A DNA stretch of 64,000 bases from SIG565 sp045656145 (GTDB taxonomy: Bacteria > Bacillota > Clostridia > Oscillospirales > Acutalibacteraceae). Below, piece by piece: positions 24,776 through 37,100 of the stretch. A program made the translations under genes and the position numbers. Positions within the stretch are counted from its first letter, which is position 1, and each line of letters begins with the position of its first letter. The stretch lies in the NCBI GenBank assembly GCA_045656145.1, contig JAZOQP010000037.1:1-64000 (forward strand). Direction: 5' to 3'. The notes beneath the pieces are model-generated. The model did no database searches, was not told the DNA's origin, and saw only the letters and a program-made list of their open reading frames with translations.

Positions 24776-25058
24776 TTATGATGAGGTGCCGTAACGAAGT
24801 TTGGTTTTGGAACTAAAAAATTCTCCACATCTTGCCGAAAAGCCTTGAAATACGCTAGTATTCCTGCATTTTTCGTCTTCGATATAAAGAATTTTTTTAA
24901 AAGTTACAAAACTGCAACGCACTTTAAAATGAAAATTTAGGATGGAAGTCACGACAAAAACGCGCAGTAATGCTAACGCATACTGCGCGTTTTCAACAAA
25001 GAATGCCGCCTAAATTTCGCATTTTAAAGCAATGCTTCGTTATGACTCCTCATCATAA
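24776..25058. repeat. 283-bp intergenic element with terminal inverted repeats and two internal hairpins
   Basis: No coding frame is evident here. The ends are 24-bp imperfect inverted repeats (24776-24799 and 25035-25058; outer 11 bases TTATGATGAGG identical, 3 mismatches in all). Inside are two branches. Branch 1 (24811-24905) pairs AACTAAAAAATTCT with AGAATTTTTTTAAAAGTT, then CGAAAA with TTTTCG, and ends in GAAATAC-GCTA-GTATTC. Branch 2 (24922-25029) pairs CTTTAAAATG...TTTAGG with CCTAAATTT...TTTTAAAG and holds a 13-bp perfect hairpin AAAACGCGCAGTA/TACTGCGCGTTTT (24957-24969 and 24981-24993). It could be a MITE-like mobile element or a folded RNA. Confidence 0.65.
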
Positions 25059-25084
25059 CACAGACTCTTAAAATTTTCAAACAA

Positions 25085-25116
25085 AAAAAGACTTGGGTTG
25101 CCCCAAGTCTTTTTTA
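25085..25116. terminator. Terminator of the giant gene, bidirectional form
   Basis: A 10-bp perfect stem AAGACTTGGG (25088-25097) with CCCAAGTCTT (25102-25111), 4-nt loop, has A's on the left and T's on the right, so it suits the minus-strand giant gene and could insulate from the other side. Confidence 0.9.
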
Positions 25117-25121
25117 GTTAA

Positions 25122-28100
25122 TTATTTTGCGATTAAGATACCGCCAATTGCGATTTCGCCACCGCTTACAACTTCAACCTTAACTGTATGAGTACCATTC
25201 TTAAGGTTTTCAACGAGCGGTAATTCGCGACAGTCGCCACCCTTGAAGGTCTTTTCAACAGTTTCTTTGCCATCGATTGTGGCCTTGAAGGTAACTGTGC
25301 CGGGCGCATTCTCAAGGTTAGATAAGAATAAGCCTAAGGAGTTACCGGTGAAGGTGTAGGTAAATGAGCTGCCAGCAGAGCCGAAGAATTCTTCTTCAAC
25401 GAATGTAGTGAAGGTGTTGTCCCTTACTTCGAAGCCATTTACGTTAGCAATTCTATCAACTGTTACGATTTCGGTAAGAGTTGCCTGATTGCTTACGAGG
25501 TCGGTTGTGGGAACTTCATGCTTAACTAAACCTGCAGGAGCCTCAGCTGTGAGGAGAACATCAAGAGATTGAGCAACCTCAATAGCATAAATCTCATATG
25601 CATCAGCATTCGGATGAACGATATCCTCTGAATAATCGCTCCACTGCTTGCCTGTTTCAGCCATATCCTTAGCTAGAGCAGCACCTACATCGATAGTAGG
25701 AATGCCATAGTGCTCAGCAACAGCCTTGTGAGCAGCCTTGTTATCCCAATCAGCGCCACCAATATGGCCTTCATCAGTGATGAATACTATCACGATATCC
25801 ATATAAGGATTAACTTCGCGAAGTTTCTTAATGATACCTTCCATATAGAGAGCAGACTGAGTTTTGCTTAGACCTGCATAAACATCATTGATAGAGAACT
25901 CAACGAATACAAGGTCTAAATCGTTCTTAAGGAGCTGTTCGTTCATTCTGAAGAAGCCCCATGAAGAACCCGTGCCGCCCCAAGCAGCGTTGGTTTCGGT
26001 GATAAGAGAACCTGTAGCTGCAGCCTTTTCGGTAAGGTATGCAGTTGTGAGAGCTCTCCAAGATTGTGTAGATGCATCATCGGCACCTGTACCTGCGGTT
26101 ACGGAACCGCCTAGGTAACCAACATTGATATTTTCGCCATTCTTGAGCTTATAGTTTGTATTGGCAAGATTATCAATTTCCTCTACACCGCCCCAGGTGC
26201 TGAGTGTACGCGCTGAAGCGTACACAGAGCCTGCGGTTGCTTTTGTTACAAGTGAACCTGTCTTATCGAAGAGTTTTATGAACTGCTTGCCTTCGTAAGA
26301 CTTGTTGTTTACAGTAAACTTCTCGTTGTTAGCTACAACATAGATGTTGTTTCTGAACTCAGGCTCGCCGCCCTCGTTAGAAGCAGATACACCGAGTGCA
26401 GAGTTTACAGCGCTATCGAAAATGTTATTTTCAATTACGAATGTGCTATCGCCGTTTTCATCAAGAATGGTGTGGTTACCATAGGTGTTGCCGCCCTTGA
26501 TGTGAGATGCAACGCCCTTATCAGGACGATATGCAAGACCCCACATTTCGTTATCGGCTGTACCACCTGCTCTTCTACAGATGTTATCTGAGAAGCTGAT
26601 GTTCTGCATCTTAGCATAATCATAAGTTTCGATAGTTGCGCTATCCTCCATGTCAACGCTCATAAAGTACTCGAAGTTATAAACGTTATCGGTAAGGAGG
26701 TTGTTGCTAATATTGATATCCTTATAAAGGATGTAATCGGTAGTGATATCTTCATAACCACCGTTATTGCGACGAACATTGAACTGGAATGTTACAGCAG
26801 CATCGTATACCTGATAGATATAGCAGTTTTCAACTACCATATTTTCACAACCGCCCCAGATTTCGATACCGTTACCAAGACGAGTGTATGAACCGTGTGC
26901 GGAGCTGTTATATACACCTTCATCGCCCTGACGAGCGCCGCCGATCCAACCGATTTCAAGACCGTCAGCCTTGAAGTTCTGGTGTCCTGTGAAAGGATTG
27001 GTTGTGTTAGAAGCATCGACATGAGCTTCTGATACGGAAATACCGAAGTTACCATATCTAATTTCAAGGTTCTGGAATGAGATGTTGCTCATAGAGTCAT
27101 CGCAATCGAATGAGTTGCCTGTGTTGGGCTGTGCATAAAGCACTGCGCCGGAATTCTGAATTTCAACATGAGCGAAATCAGTTAAGTTCTTGCCCTCAGG
27201 TAAGAGAACATAAACCATTTTGTTATTGTAATCGAAGAAGAAGTCGTAAGCCTCAACCATATCGTCGAGTGAAGCATCATAACGATAGTTTTCTTCTGCC
27301 TTGAACCACTTCTTATCAGCAGCGATTACATTCTGCTCAGCCTCATCTTCTACGAAGAAGATGGAACCGAAGTCTAACTTAGTAGCGCCCCAAAGTTCGC
27401 TATTTGTAAGGTTGATGCTCCAGAGTTCAGTTCCTTCAGGAGCTGTGAACTTATCTAAGCGGAGACCTGCCTGCTTAGTATCGTTAGCATCAATCTGGAA
27501 GTAATCAATCTTCTGAGCACTAATTCTTGAATCGGTAAGAGCATCCCAAGAACCGTAAACCTTCGGCTTAGCGCCTGTGCCGTAAGCACCGATTGAAATG
27601 TCTTTACCCATCAATACGCTCTCACGGAAGGTGTCGCCACGCTTAAGAAGAATTGCAACAGTCTTGCTCGGGTTGTTATCCTTATAGGTCTTAGCCTTGC
27701 TCATAGCGTAATTTAAGGTCTTATAAGGACTAGACTTAGTACCTGCATAGTATGAGTCAGCACCGCTGTTTGATACATAGTAAACCTTATTGGCAGTAAG
27801 TGTATCAGGATTGTTCTTAATCTTCTCATACATCTCAGCCTCAGCTAAATCGATAGCCTGAGTATCGTTAGAAGGCTTGAAGGTGTTTGCATTTGAAGTG
27901 TTATAAACAATTGTACCGTCCTTAGTTTCAAATACGGTAGTTGCGGTGAAGAATTCATTGCCCCATGTAGCCCAATCGAAGTTGGTTACATTAACTGTAA
28001 TGAAGTACTTAGAGATATCGGCGAATGAGGTTGGGTCGTAAACAACTGTGCCCTGTTCACCGGTAATCTTCTTGTAAACTGTATCGGTTGTAAAGCCTGC

Positions 28101-31100
28101 AACCTTGCCATCGCTTCTTTCAAGTGTGAAGCCTACGCGGTTGTACTTAGTTGTATCAACGGTAGATACAAGGCGGAGGTCGAAGGAGTTATCCTTACGC
28201 TGCTTTCCATTTACAACTCTTTCAAATGTATCAGCCGGGTCAGTAATCTGCCACTTAACTGAGAATACTTCATTTGAAACGAACTTAGCATAAGCCTTGC
28301 CCGATTTAACAGAAGGATCAAGAGTTTCGGTGCAGTTAGCATCGGTGTACCAACCTGCGAATACCTTGCCATAAGGTGCATCCGGTGCGGTGTAGGGTTC
28401 GCCACGATACTTAGAAATATCTTCGAATTCCTGAACCTTAACGCTGTTGTTATCGGCCTTGAACTGATCATAGTAAGCAAGTTCTGCATCGGTAAATGTA
28501 ATCTGAACTTCAACGAAATCGTAAGAAATCATTGCAAGTGCGCCACCACCGAAGCCGATTGTACCGCCTTCAGAAATTAACGAATCATCTACTCTGTTAA
28601 TATCATAAGCTACATCCTTAGAAGCGCCGTCTGCAGTAGAGATATTAGCGCCGGAAGGTGAATGAGTGATGGTTATTGCATCAGAGTAATCAGCCTTAGA
28701 AGCATAGGTAATAGAACCGTTTTCAGCACCCGATACAGTATAGGTTGCATACCAACCCTGGAACTGTGTGGGAGCGAAGTTCTCGCCTGCAGGAGTTGTG
28801 ATGTTACGTATCTCGCGGATATATCCGTTAGAGTTATTGTTCTTGTTAACACGTACCCATGTTGCAGGTGCACCGGAGTTACCAACACGAACCATCTGGT
28901 TAAAGTTGTTACCAATGGTGCCATCTTCATTAATCTTTAATCTTGTGTAGTTGTAATAGAAGTTAGCATTGTTGGCCTGCGGGATTAGGTAGGTATTTAA
29001 GGTGATATCCGAGAACTTGGATAACTTAATACCTGAAGCAGAATCAGGTCTTACATACATTGCCCAACCTGTGCTGTTACCATTAGTAGCGGTCATACCA
29101 CGCATAACGTAACCATCAGCAGAAATAGACTTGTTGAAACCAAGCTTAATTTCGCTATCGGCATAGCCTGAAGATAACGACTTACCATACCATTCACTAG
29201 CATCGGTAAATACATAGTTGCCATCAGCTGCAATCTCAAGGTCGTTGAGAGAGAACTTATGATAGTAAATAGTGTATTCGCCCTTAGAATCGGCAATAGT
29301 AATGTAAATGTTTACGCTGTTACCGAGGGAATCGGTAGCGGTTAAGGTTGCATAACCTGAAGAGTAAGCAATAACTGCTCTATCAACAGTATCAAGAACA
29401 ACATAAGCGTTTTCATCAGATAATGACCAAGTAGCAGTTGCGCCATCGATTAACACGCCGTTATCAGCGGTTAATGTAAGGAGCTTAAGGTCAAGAGTCT
29501 GACCAACATTCATCGGGATAGCAGGTTTAGTGCTATCGATGATGTTAACCTTTACAGAATTATTCTTAATGTTCTGCTTTAAGGTTTCATCAATAGTGAT
29601 GATTGCCTTGAAGTTAGAAACGTTGATATTTCTTGCATCAGAATCAGTATAGAAACCTGCTGTACCGCCCTTCTGAAGAGCCTTAGGAATCGGATAGCCT
29701 GAAAGATCTTTATAAGATGTGCGAACATCGGTTGGGTCAGCATGGCTTACTGTCTTAAAGCTAACAGCTGCGTTTGCACCATTAACTGTTGTGCGATAGG
29801 TGTATGTCTGACCTTCATTGTTAATGATGAAATCATTACCATTCTGGTCTTTAAGCATAATGTGTCTATCGCTATCCTGACGAACACCTGAATAGAAGAG
29901 TCTCATCCAGGAAGCATTGTTCGGAGCAGCACTATTTGATGCATACGGGAATACACCGAAGAATAGACCTGAATCGGTTGAATCGTAAGCATCATTATCG
30001 CCGAGGTCAACTCTTAAGATTGAACCAAAGAGTCTTCCAACAACACCGTTTACAACGCCTGTAAATTCGGTTGTAATATCGGCAAATCTTGAAATCATCT
30101 TGCCTGAAGCAGAGTCTTCTCTTAGATAGAATGCAGCAGCAGATGCAGCATTACCATAAATACCATGTGCATTAATTGTGAGGGAACTTGAGAAGGTTGT
30201 TGCCCATTCGCTTTCCTCAGTGAATGCGCCGCCTGATAAATCAAGGCCTGAGAAGGTATGGTCATAGATTACATATTCGCCGTTTTCATCAGCTGTTACA
30301 AGATAATAATCAGCTGAAAGATCACCATTAGAAACAGTAAGTGTTGCAACACCTTCGCCAAGCATTGTAACGGTCTTAGTAACGTTATCAACAGAAGCGA
30401 GAGAGTTGTTAACCGAGAAGGTTAAATCGCTGCCCTTGCCTAAGATACCATTTTCGTTAAGCTCGAAATAGATATTTGTAAGGTCAAGCTTGTAGTTAAC
30501 CTCCATAGGCATTGCGGGAGCTGAATACTTCATTGTGTATACGCCCTGAAGCTTAGTTGAGTTCTTCTCAACAAGAGCCTTCTGAGCCTCGGTAGGAGTA
30601 ATGTAAGCGCGGATAGCTCTTACACCACCACGGCACTGGTTATCAATGTGGAAACCAATTGTACCGGCATCGGTTTCGGTGAGAGCTGCATTTTGCGCAT
30701 CGGTAAGAGTGAATACTGCAGTGTTGAGTTCACCTGCAGGTTCTTTACCCTGAAGTGTAGCAGTAACGGTGTTACCGATTACAGAAAGGGTTTGTGTGCT
30801 AACTGCTGGTTTGTTGTTATTATTACTTGGATTATAGAACTTAAAGTTCTGCGGAACAGTAGGAACTGTCATACCATCATCAGGTCTTACATACTCTAAG
30901 TTTTTAGTAGAAATATCAAGGGTAAAAGCAGTGTTATCGCCGCCACCCTGGATTCTCCAGAGAGAAGCTACACGGTTTACAGGAATAGTTCTAATCTCCT
31001 CATAAGCGCCGGTATCATAGTCGTAATTATAACCATATTTACCAGACCAAGGAGTATCGTAACCATCGTACTGCCATTCATTATCGCCATACCAATCAAA

Positions 31101-34100
31101 TATTTCTGGATCTCCATTGGATTCGAATGCAAGCTCGCCATCGCCATCTAAATCCATATAATCAATAGGATTAATCTGTAAACGAGCAATAGGACCAACA
31201 GAGCCACGGCCTGATGAACCATAAGTAGTAGTTGATACAGCATCAGCCTCAACGATAATATCACGGAAGGAGGTTACCAACTTACCGCTTTCGCTATTAG
31301 GATCGAGGAAGATAGTACCTGCACCCCAGTCGCCAAGCCAGAAGCCTTCTGCATTAGCTAAATCTTCAGTATACATGGCAACTATAGCTTTGTGGGATTC
31401 ACTCCAACGAACGTTACTGTAAGAAGGACGAGATTCATCATAAACAGCATCGGACATCCATTCACTATCCTTAGTGAAGAAGTATTCGCCGTAGCCGTTA
31501 TACTCAAAGTCTTCAGATGAGAATTCTTTGTTGTAAATCTCAATCTTAGTATCTTTTTCTAATGCATAAACATAGAAGGTTGCGGTGTAATCGCCTGCAG
31601 TAGCAGTGATCGGATATAAATAGTCAGCTGTGAAGAGAGTGATGGTCTTATCGTTATCACTAACAACAACGCCACCCTTTTCGCCTTCATAAGACCAAGT
31701 GATGTTCTTACCCTGAACAGCCTTGCCACCATCGAACTCGAAATAGAGCTCTTTGAGGTTAAGCACGGTGTTAACGCTCATCGGTAAAGCAGGATTGTTT
31801 GCAGGGATAACGCTGATATTTTCAGCAGTTGCCTTTAATTTAGCGAATAAATCGGTATCGATATCAATTGTTACCTTGAAGTACTTAATATAAGCACGAC
31901 CGATATTGTAAGAATACCAACCAACTGTACCTGCACCGGTTACAGCGCGAGCAGCAGCTACCTTAGAAGGATCAGAAGTGGTATCTTCGCTTAACTGGTA
32001 AACCTTGGTGTAATTTGCATCATCTCTATTCTTCTGCCAAACAGTTAAGTCATTGCCCTTGAAGGTCATCTTAGTGTTAACAGAGAATGTGCTCGGATTG
32101 TAACCAAAGCTTGAAGCACCGGCATAAGCATTGCCGCCGGAATAAATTATGGATGAATTTGAGCTTGAGTAGAATAAGCCTTGAATACCTAAATAGGTAT
32201 CGTTCTTATTGCTTAGAACACTACCCTTAACATTATATCTACCATAAATGTTGTAGTAAGTATCGTATCTGTCGCCCCATGAAAGCTGCAAGCTTGTTGC
32301 CTGAGTTTCAATGGTGTAATCAGCGAAGTTTGATACTAGCTTGCCATAAGCAGAATCGGGGTTAAGTAATGCATAAGTATTGGTGTTGCCTGCAGAAAGG
32401 GAGATACCCTTCGAAGAATCATATGCAATTGAAGCATTACCTGATTCATTATATGCAATCCATGTGTCATTCTCACCGAAGTAGGTGGGAGTACCGGCCG
32501 CAATACCACTCTTTGTATCGGAAGATGAGAAGATATAGTTCATAAGAACATGCTGATTATTTTCATCAGGTGTAATTACATATAATGTCTTCTCTTCGCC
32601 GCCGAATGAAGCGGTGATATCATATCTGCCTGCGGCAAATAATGTAATAGTATCGGTATCGTTATCAACTACAACTGAGTTATTGTTAGATGACCACTCA
32701 ATAGAAGCACCTGAGAATACCTTGCCTGAATTGAATTCAAAGAAGATATCAGAAACGCTAATCTTGGTTCCTGCTTCCATCGGGATAACAGGGTTGCCAG
32801 ACTTAACAATTGTTAAATCAGAATTGATTTCGGGCTTCGAGAAGGTAGCAATTTCTTCATCAGTAAACTGAATTGTTACCTTAATATCTTTGAATACTAA
32901 ACGAGTGTTATAGTCAGAAAGAGAGAGAGTACCAGCCTTGGTATCGCCAATCTTAGAAACCTGAGTATCATTTAATGTGATAGGAGCCTTAGCGCCATTC
33001 TTATAGATTTCAATGTTATCGCCAATAAGGCTTACTCTATAAGAATAGAATGTGTTTACAGCTGTATTCTTAGTGTCGTAGGTATAGAGGTTTTCAGTGC
33101 CTGAAACATTAAGTCTTGCCCAGTCAACACTCTGGCCACCCATACCGTTAAATCCACCACCTGCATAGGTAGTAGCACCGGTAAGAGTTTCATTGTTTTC
33201 CCAGTTCATACGACCTACAAGTGAGAAGTCGTAAGATTTATCAGCAGCACCGAAGCTTGTTGAGAAAGCAATGTTAGCATCGATAATAACATCACGGAAA
33301 GATGATACTAATTTACCTGCATCACTAGAGGGCTTTAATACATAGCCGCAATAGAGGGCACCACCTGTTTGAACACCGCCGATAGAGTTCCAAGCTAAGT
33401 CGCCGGCACCGGAAACAAGTGTCCAATCACTATCAGCTACAAAGTTCTTAGTTGAAGTATCAACATCAGCCTCGGAGAAAGCGTGATAGTAGATTTCTCT
33501 TTGGTTATTAGAATCGGGTTCTAAAACATAGAATATCTTTTCTTCGCCATTAAATTCAGCGGTTACGGTGTAGATATCGCTGCCTAGAAGAGCAATAGCC
33601 TTATCAGCATCGGCTACCATTACACCGCCTGTTGTGTCTGTAGTAGACCAGGTAATGTTCTTACCAAGAGCTACAGCGCCTGAATCGAAAGCAAAGAAGA
33701 TATCAGAAACGTTAACCTTTTTACCAATAGTCATCGGAATAGCGGGCTTGGAAGCCGGAACGATAACTAGATCGGTTGTGATTGCGGGGTTAGAGAATTT
33801 AGCAATTTCTTCTTCTGTAAAGGAAATGCTTACCTTAATATACTGCATGTAAGCACGACCGATATTGTAAGAATACCAACCAACTGTACCTGCACCGGTT
33901 ACGCCGCGAGCAGCTGCTAACTTGGAAGCATCAGACTTGGTGTCTTCATTCATTTCATATACCTTTGTATATTCAGAAGCACCCTTATTCTTCTGCCATG
34001 CAGTTAAATTGCTGCCCTCAACCTTAACCTTGGTATCAATAGCGTTGATAGCAGGATCATATCCAAATCCTGAGCCTGCAGATAGTTTGCCGTTATTGCT

Positions 34101-37100
34101 ATACTCAGCATAACCATAAGCAGTGGAGCAGAAGCAGCCTGCGAAACCTAAATAGGTATCATTAGCGGTGTTAATCTTCTCTCCTGCCATGTTATATCTG
34201 AGATAGTAAGTAAAGGTAGAATCTGAACGCTCATTCCAGTTAGGAGTCCAGTTAGAAGCGGAAGATTCAATTGTATAATCAGCAAAGCTTGATACTAGCT
34301 GACCATACGGAGATTCGGGGTTTAATAATGCATAAGAGTTAGTGTTTGCTGCAGAAAGGGATAAGCCCTTAGAAGCATCGAATGCGAATGAAGAAGCACT
34401 TGCAGAATAAGCTATCCATGTGTCGTCCTTACCAAAATAGGTAGGTGTGTCAGCAGGAATGCCTGTTAGAACATCATCTGCTGAGAAGGTATAGTTCATA
34501 AGAACATACTCATTGCTGCTATCGGGTTCTAATACATAGAATGTAGCTACATCATCGCCTAAAGTCGCGGTTAAAGGAAGAATGCTATTTGAAAGTAAAG
34601 CAATGGTCTTTTCGGTATCTTCAACGATAAGACCGCCTGTTTCATCGGTTGTAGACCAAGTAATATTCTTACCAAGAGCTACCTTGCCTGAGGGGAACTG
34701 GAAGTAAATATCAGAGATATTAATCTTCTTACCAACAGTCATAGGAATAGCGGGTTTAGTGTTAGATACAACGAAGAGTTCGCTTGAAGCATCCTTAATA
34801 GCTTTAACAAGGTCTTCAGCAAATGCGATAGAAACCTTAGCATAGCCTAAAGGAGCGCGGTAGTTTTGACCTGAGAAAATACCAATTGTACCGCCCTTAG
34901 TATTGTTAAGAGCTTCCTGCTGGTCAGCAGTTAAATCCTGAGTTGTTTCAACAAAGCCTGCGCCTGTGTTGATGAAGGTTCTCATCGAGTTACCGATTAA
35001 TTCAACCTTAACGGTTGAGAAAGCCTTCTGAGGAATGGTTAAGCCGAGGTCGGTAGAAGGACCGCCTACACCGTTTACCGAGTAAGAAATGTCGGTGTAC
35101 TGGTTATACTGGTTAGAGCCTTCATTATTGGTTCTTGTGTAAGTAACTATTACATAAGACTCTCTGCCATCGGCAACGGTGTTATTAACAAAGTTTACTC
35201 TTGCAAGAGGACCTGCTATTTCGTTACCGCTCCAGTTAAAGTTACTGGGAAGAGCATAGTTTACTTCAACGATTACGTTGCTAAACTGTGATACTAATTT
35301 ACCACTTTCAGAATCGGGTCTTAAATAGAAGTAATCGGAAATGTTACCATAGTTACCAATACCTGTTACACCATTATAAGATGTGCCGAGAGCGGATGCA
35401 TCGGTATGGGTCCATTCGCTTTCTTCGGTGAACTGACCATCAACAAGGTCATTTTCAGAGAAGGTGTGGCTATAGATAACCTTTGTGTTATCGGCATCGG
35501 GCTCTAGAACATAGAAGTCCTTCTTCTCGCCCTTATATTCAGCTGTAATGGTGTAGATGCCTGAAGCTGTTAATAAAACAGTTGTGCCCTCCACTGCAAC
35601 TGCGCCGGAAGTATCAGCTGTTGACCAAGTAATATCCTTACCTGAAGCCACAAGGCCTGAATCAAAACCGAAGTAGATGTTTGATAAATCAGCCGTGGTC
35701 TTAGCAGCCATAGGAATAGCAGGGCTATCGGCTGAAACTAAAACTATATCAGAAATGAGGTGATCATAAGCTGAAAGTTCATCAGCTGTGAACACTAATG
35801 TTACCTTAATATCTTTAAATACAAGACGGGTGTTATAGTCGGAAAGTGAAATGGTACCGGTCTTGGTATCGCCTATCTTAGCCAACTGGTCATCACTTAA
35901 GGTGATGGGAGCTTCAACGCCATTCTTAGCAATCTTAATATCGTTGCCAATAAGGCTTACTCTGTAGCTATAGAAGGTATTGGTTGTTGTGTTCTTAGTA
36001 TCATAAGTATAGAGGTTTTCAGTGCCTGAAACATTAAGTCTTGCCCAGTCAACAGTTTGACCGCCCGCACCGTTGAAGCCACCGCCTGCATAGGTGCTAC
36101 CGTTAACACGACCAACGAGTGAGAAGTCAAAGGTCTTATCAGCTGCACCGAAGTTAGTTGAGAAGGCAATGTTTGCATCAATAATAACATCGCGGAAGGA
36201 TGATACTAATTTACCAGCTTCGCTTTCGGGCTTTAATTGATAGCCGCAGTATAAAGCATTACCTGTCTGAACACCGCCGATAGAGTTCCAAGCTAAATTG
36301 CCTGCACCGCTAGTAAGTGTCCAAGCGCTATCGGCAACGAAATCGCCTGTAGCTGTATCAACTTCTGACTCAGAGAATGCATGATAGTAAAGTTCTTTTG
36401 TTCCATCAGAATTGGGTTCAATAATATAAATTGTCTTAGGAGCATCAGCCTTTGCATAAGCTGCGGTAATTTTATAGATACCGGGGGCGAACATTGTAAC
36501 AGTTTTTGCTGTGTTATCAACTGCAACGCCTGTTTCCTCAGTAGACCAGGTGATGTCTGCACCGCGAGCTACTGCTCCGTTATCAAATTCAAAATAGATA
36601 GAGGATAAGTCAAGTTTCTTACCTGCTGTTAGAGGAATAGCAGGCTTGGAGGCTTCAACTATTAAAAGGTCGGATAAATATGCATCCATTACAGCGGCCT
36701 CTGCAGTAAGGTCGATAGTAACGGTAATAGATTTATTGTATTGACGAGACTGCTCGGCATTATCAATAGCAATAGTACCCTTAAGGTTAGCAATATCTTC
36801 GCCTTCACGAGCAACGCCATCATAAAGAACGGTGTATTCGCTCTGAGTTGCTAGCTTGATAGCATAAGTAATATTGTTACCATTAAAGGTTACTCTTACA
36901 TTATTATCGGCTGTTGCGGTAGCAAAGGTCTTATCAGAAATCACTGTTCCCTCTCCGCCTGATACAACTGTAGAAAATGAAGTATAAGTAAAGTTGTTAC
37001 CACCGGGGAGCTGAACACCTGCAAACTTTTCATCCTTAAGAACGAAGTTGTTTGAGGTTCCGTTATAGGTAGCGTTGATAAGAGAATACTTACCTAAAAG

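Noticed and set aside
24776..25058. Possible integron attC site in the folded element
   Set aside because: The size is much larger than attC, the GTTRRRY/RYYYAAC core pair is not present, and no integrase or cassette is nearby.
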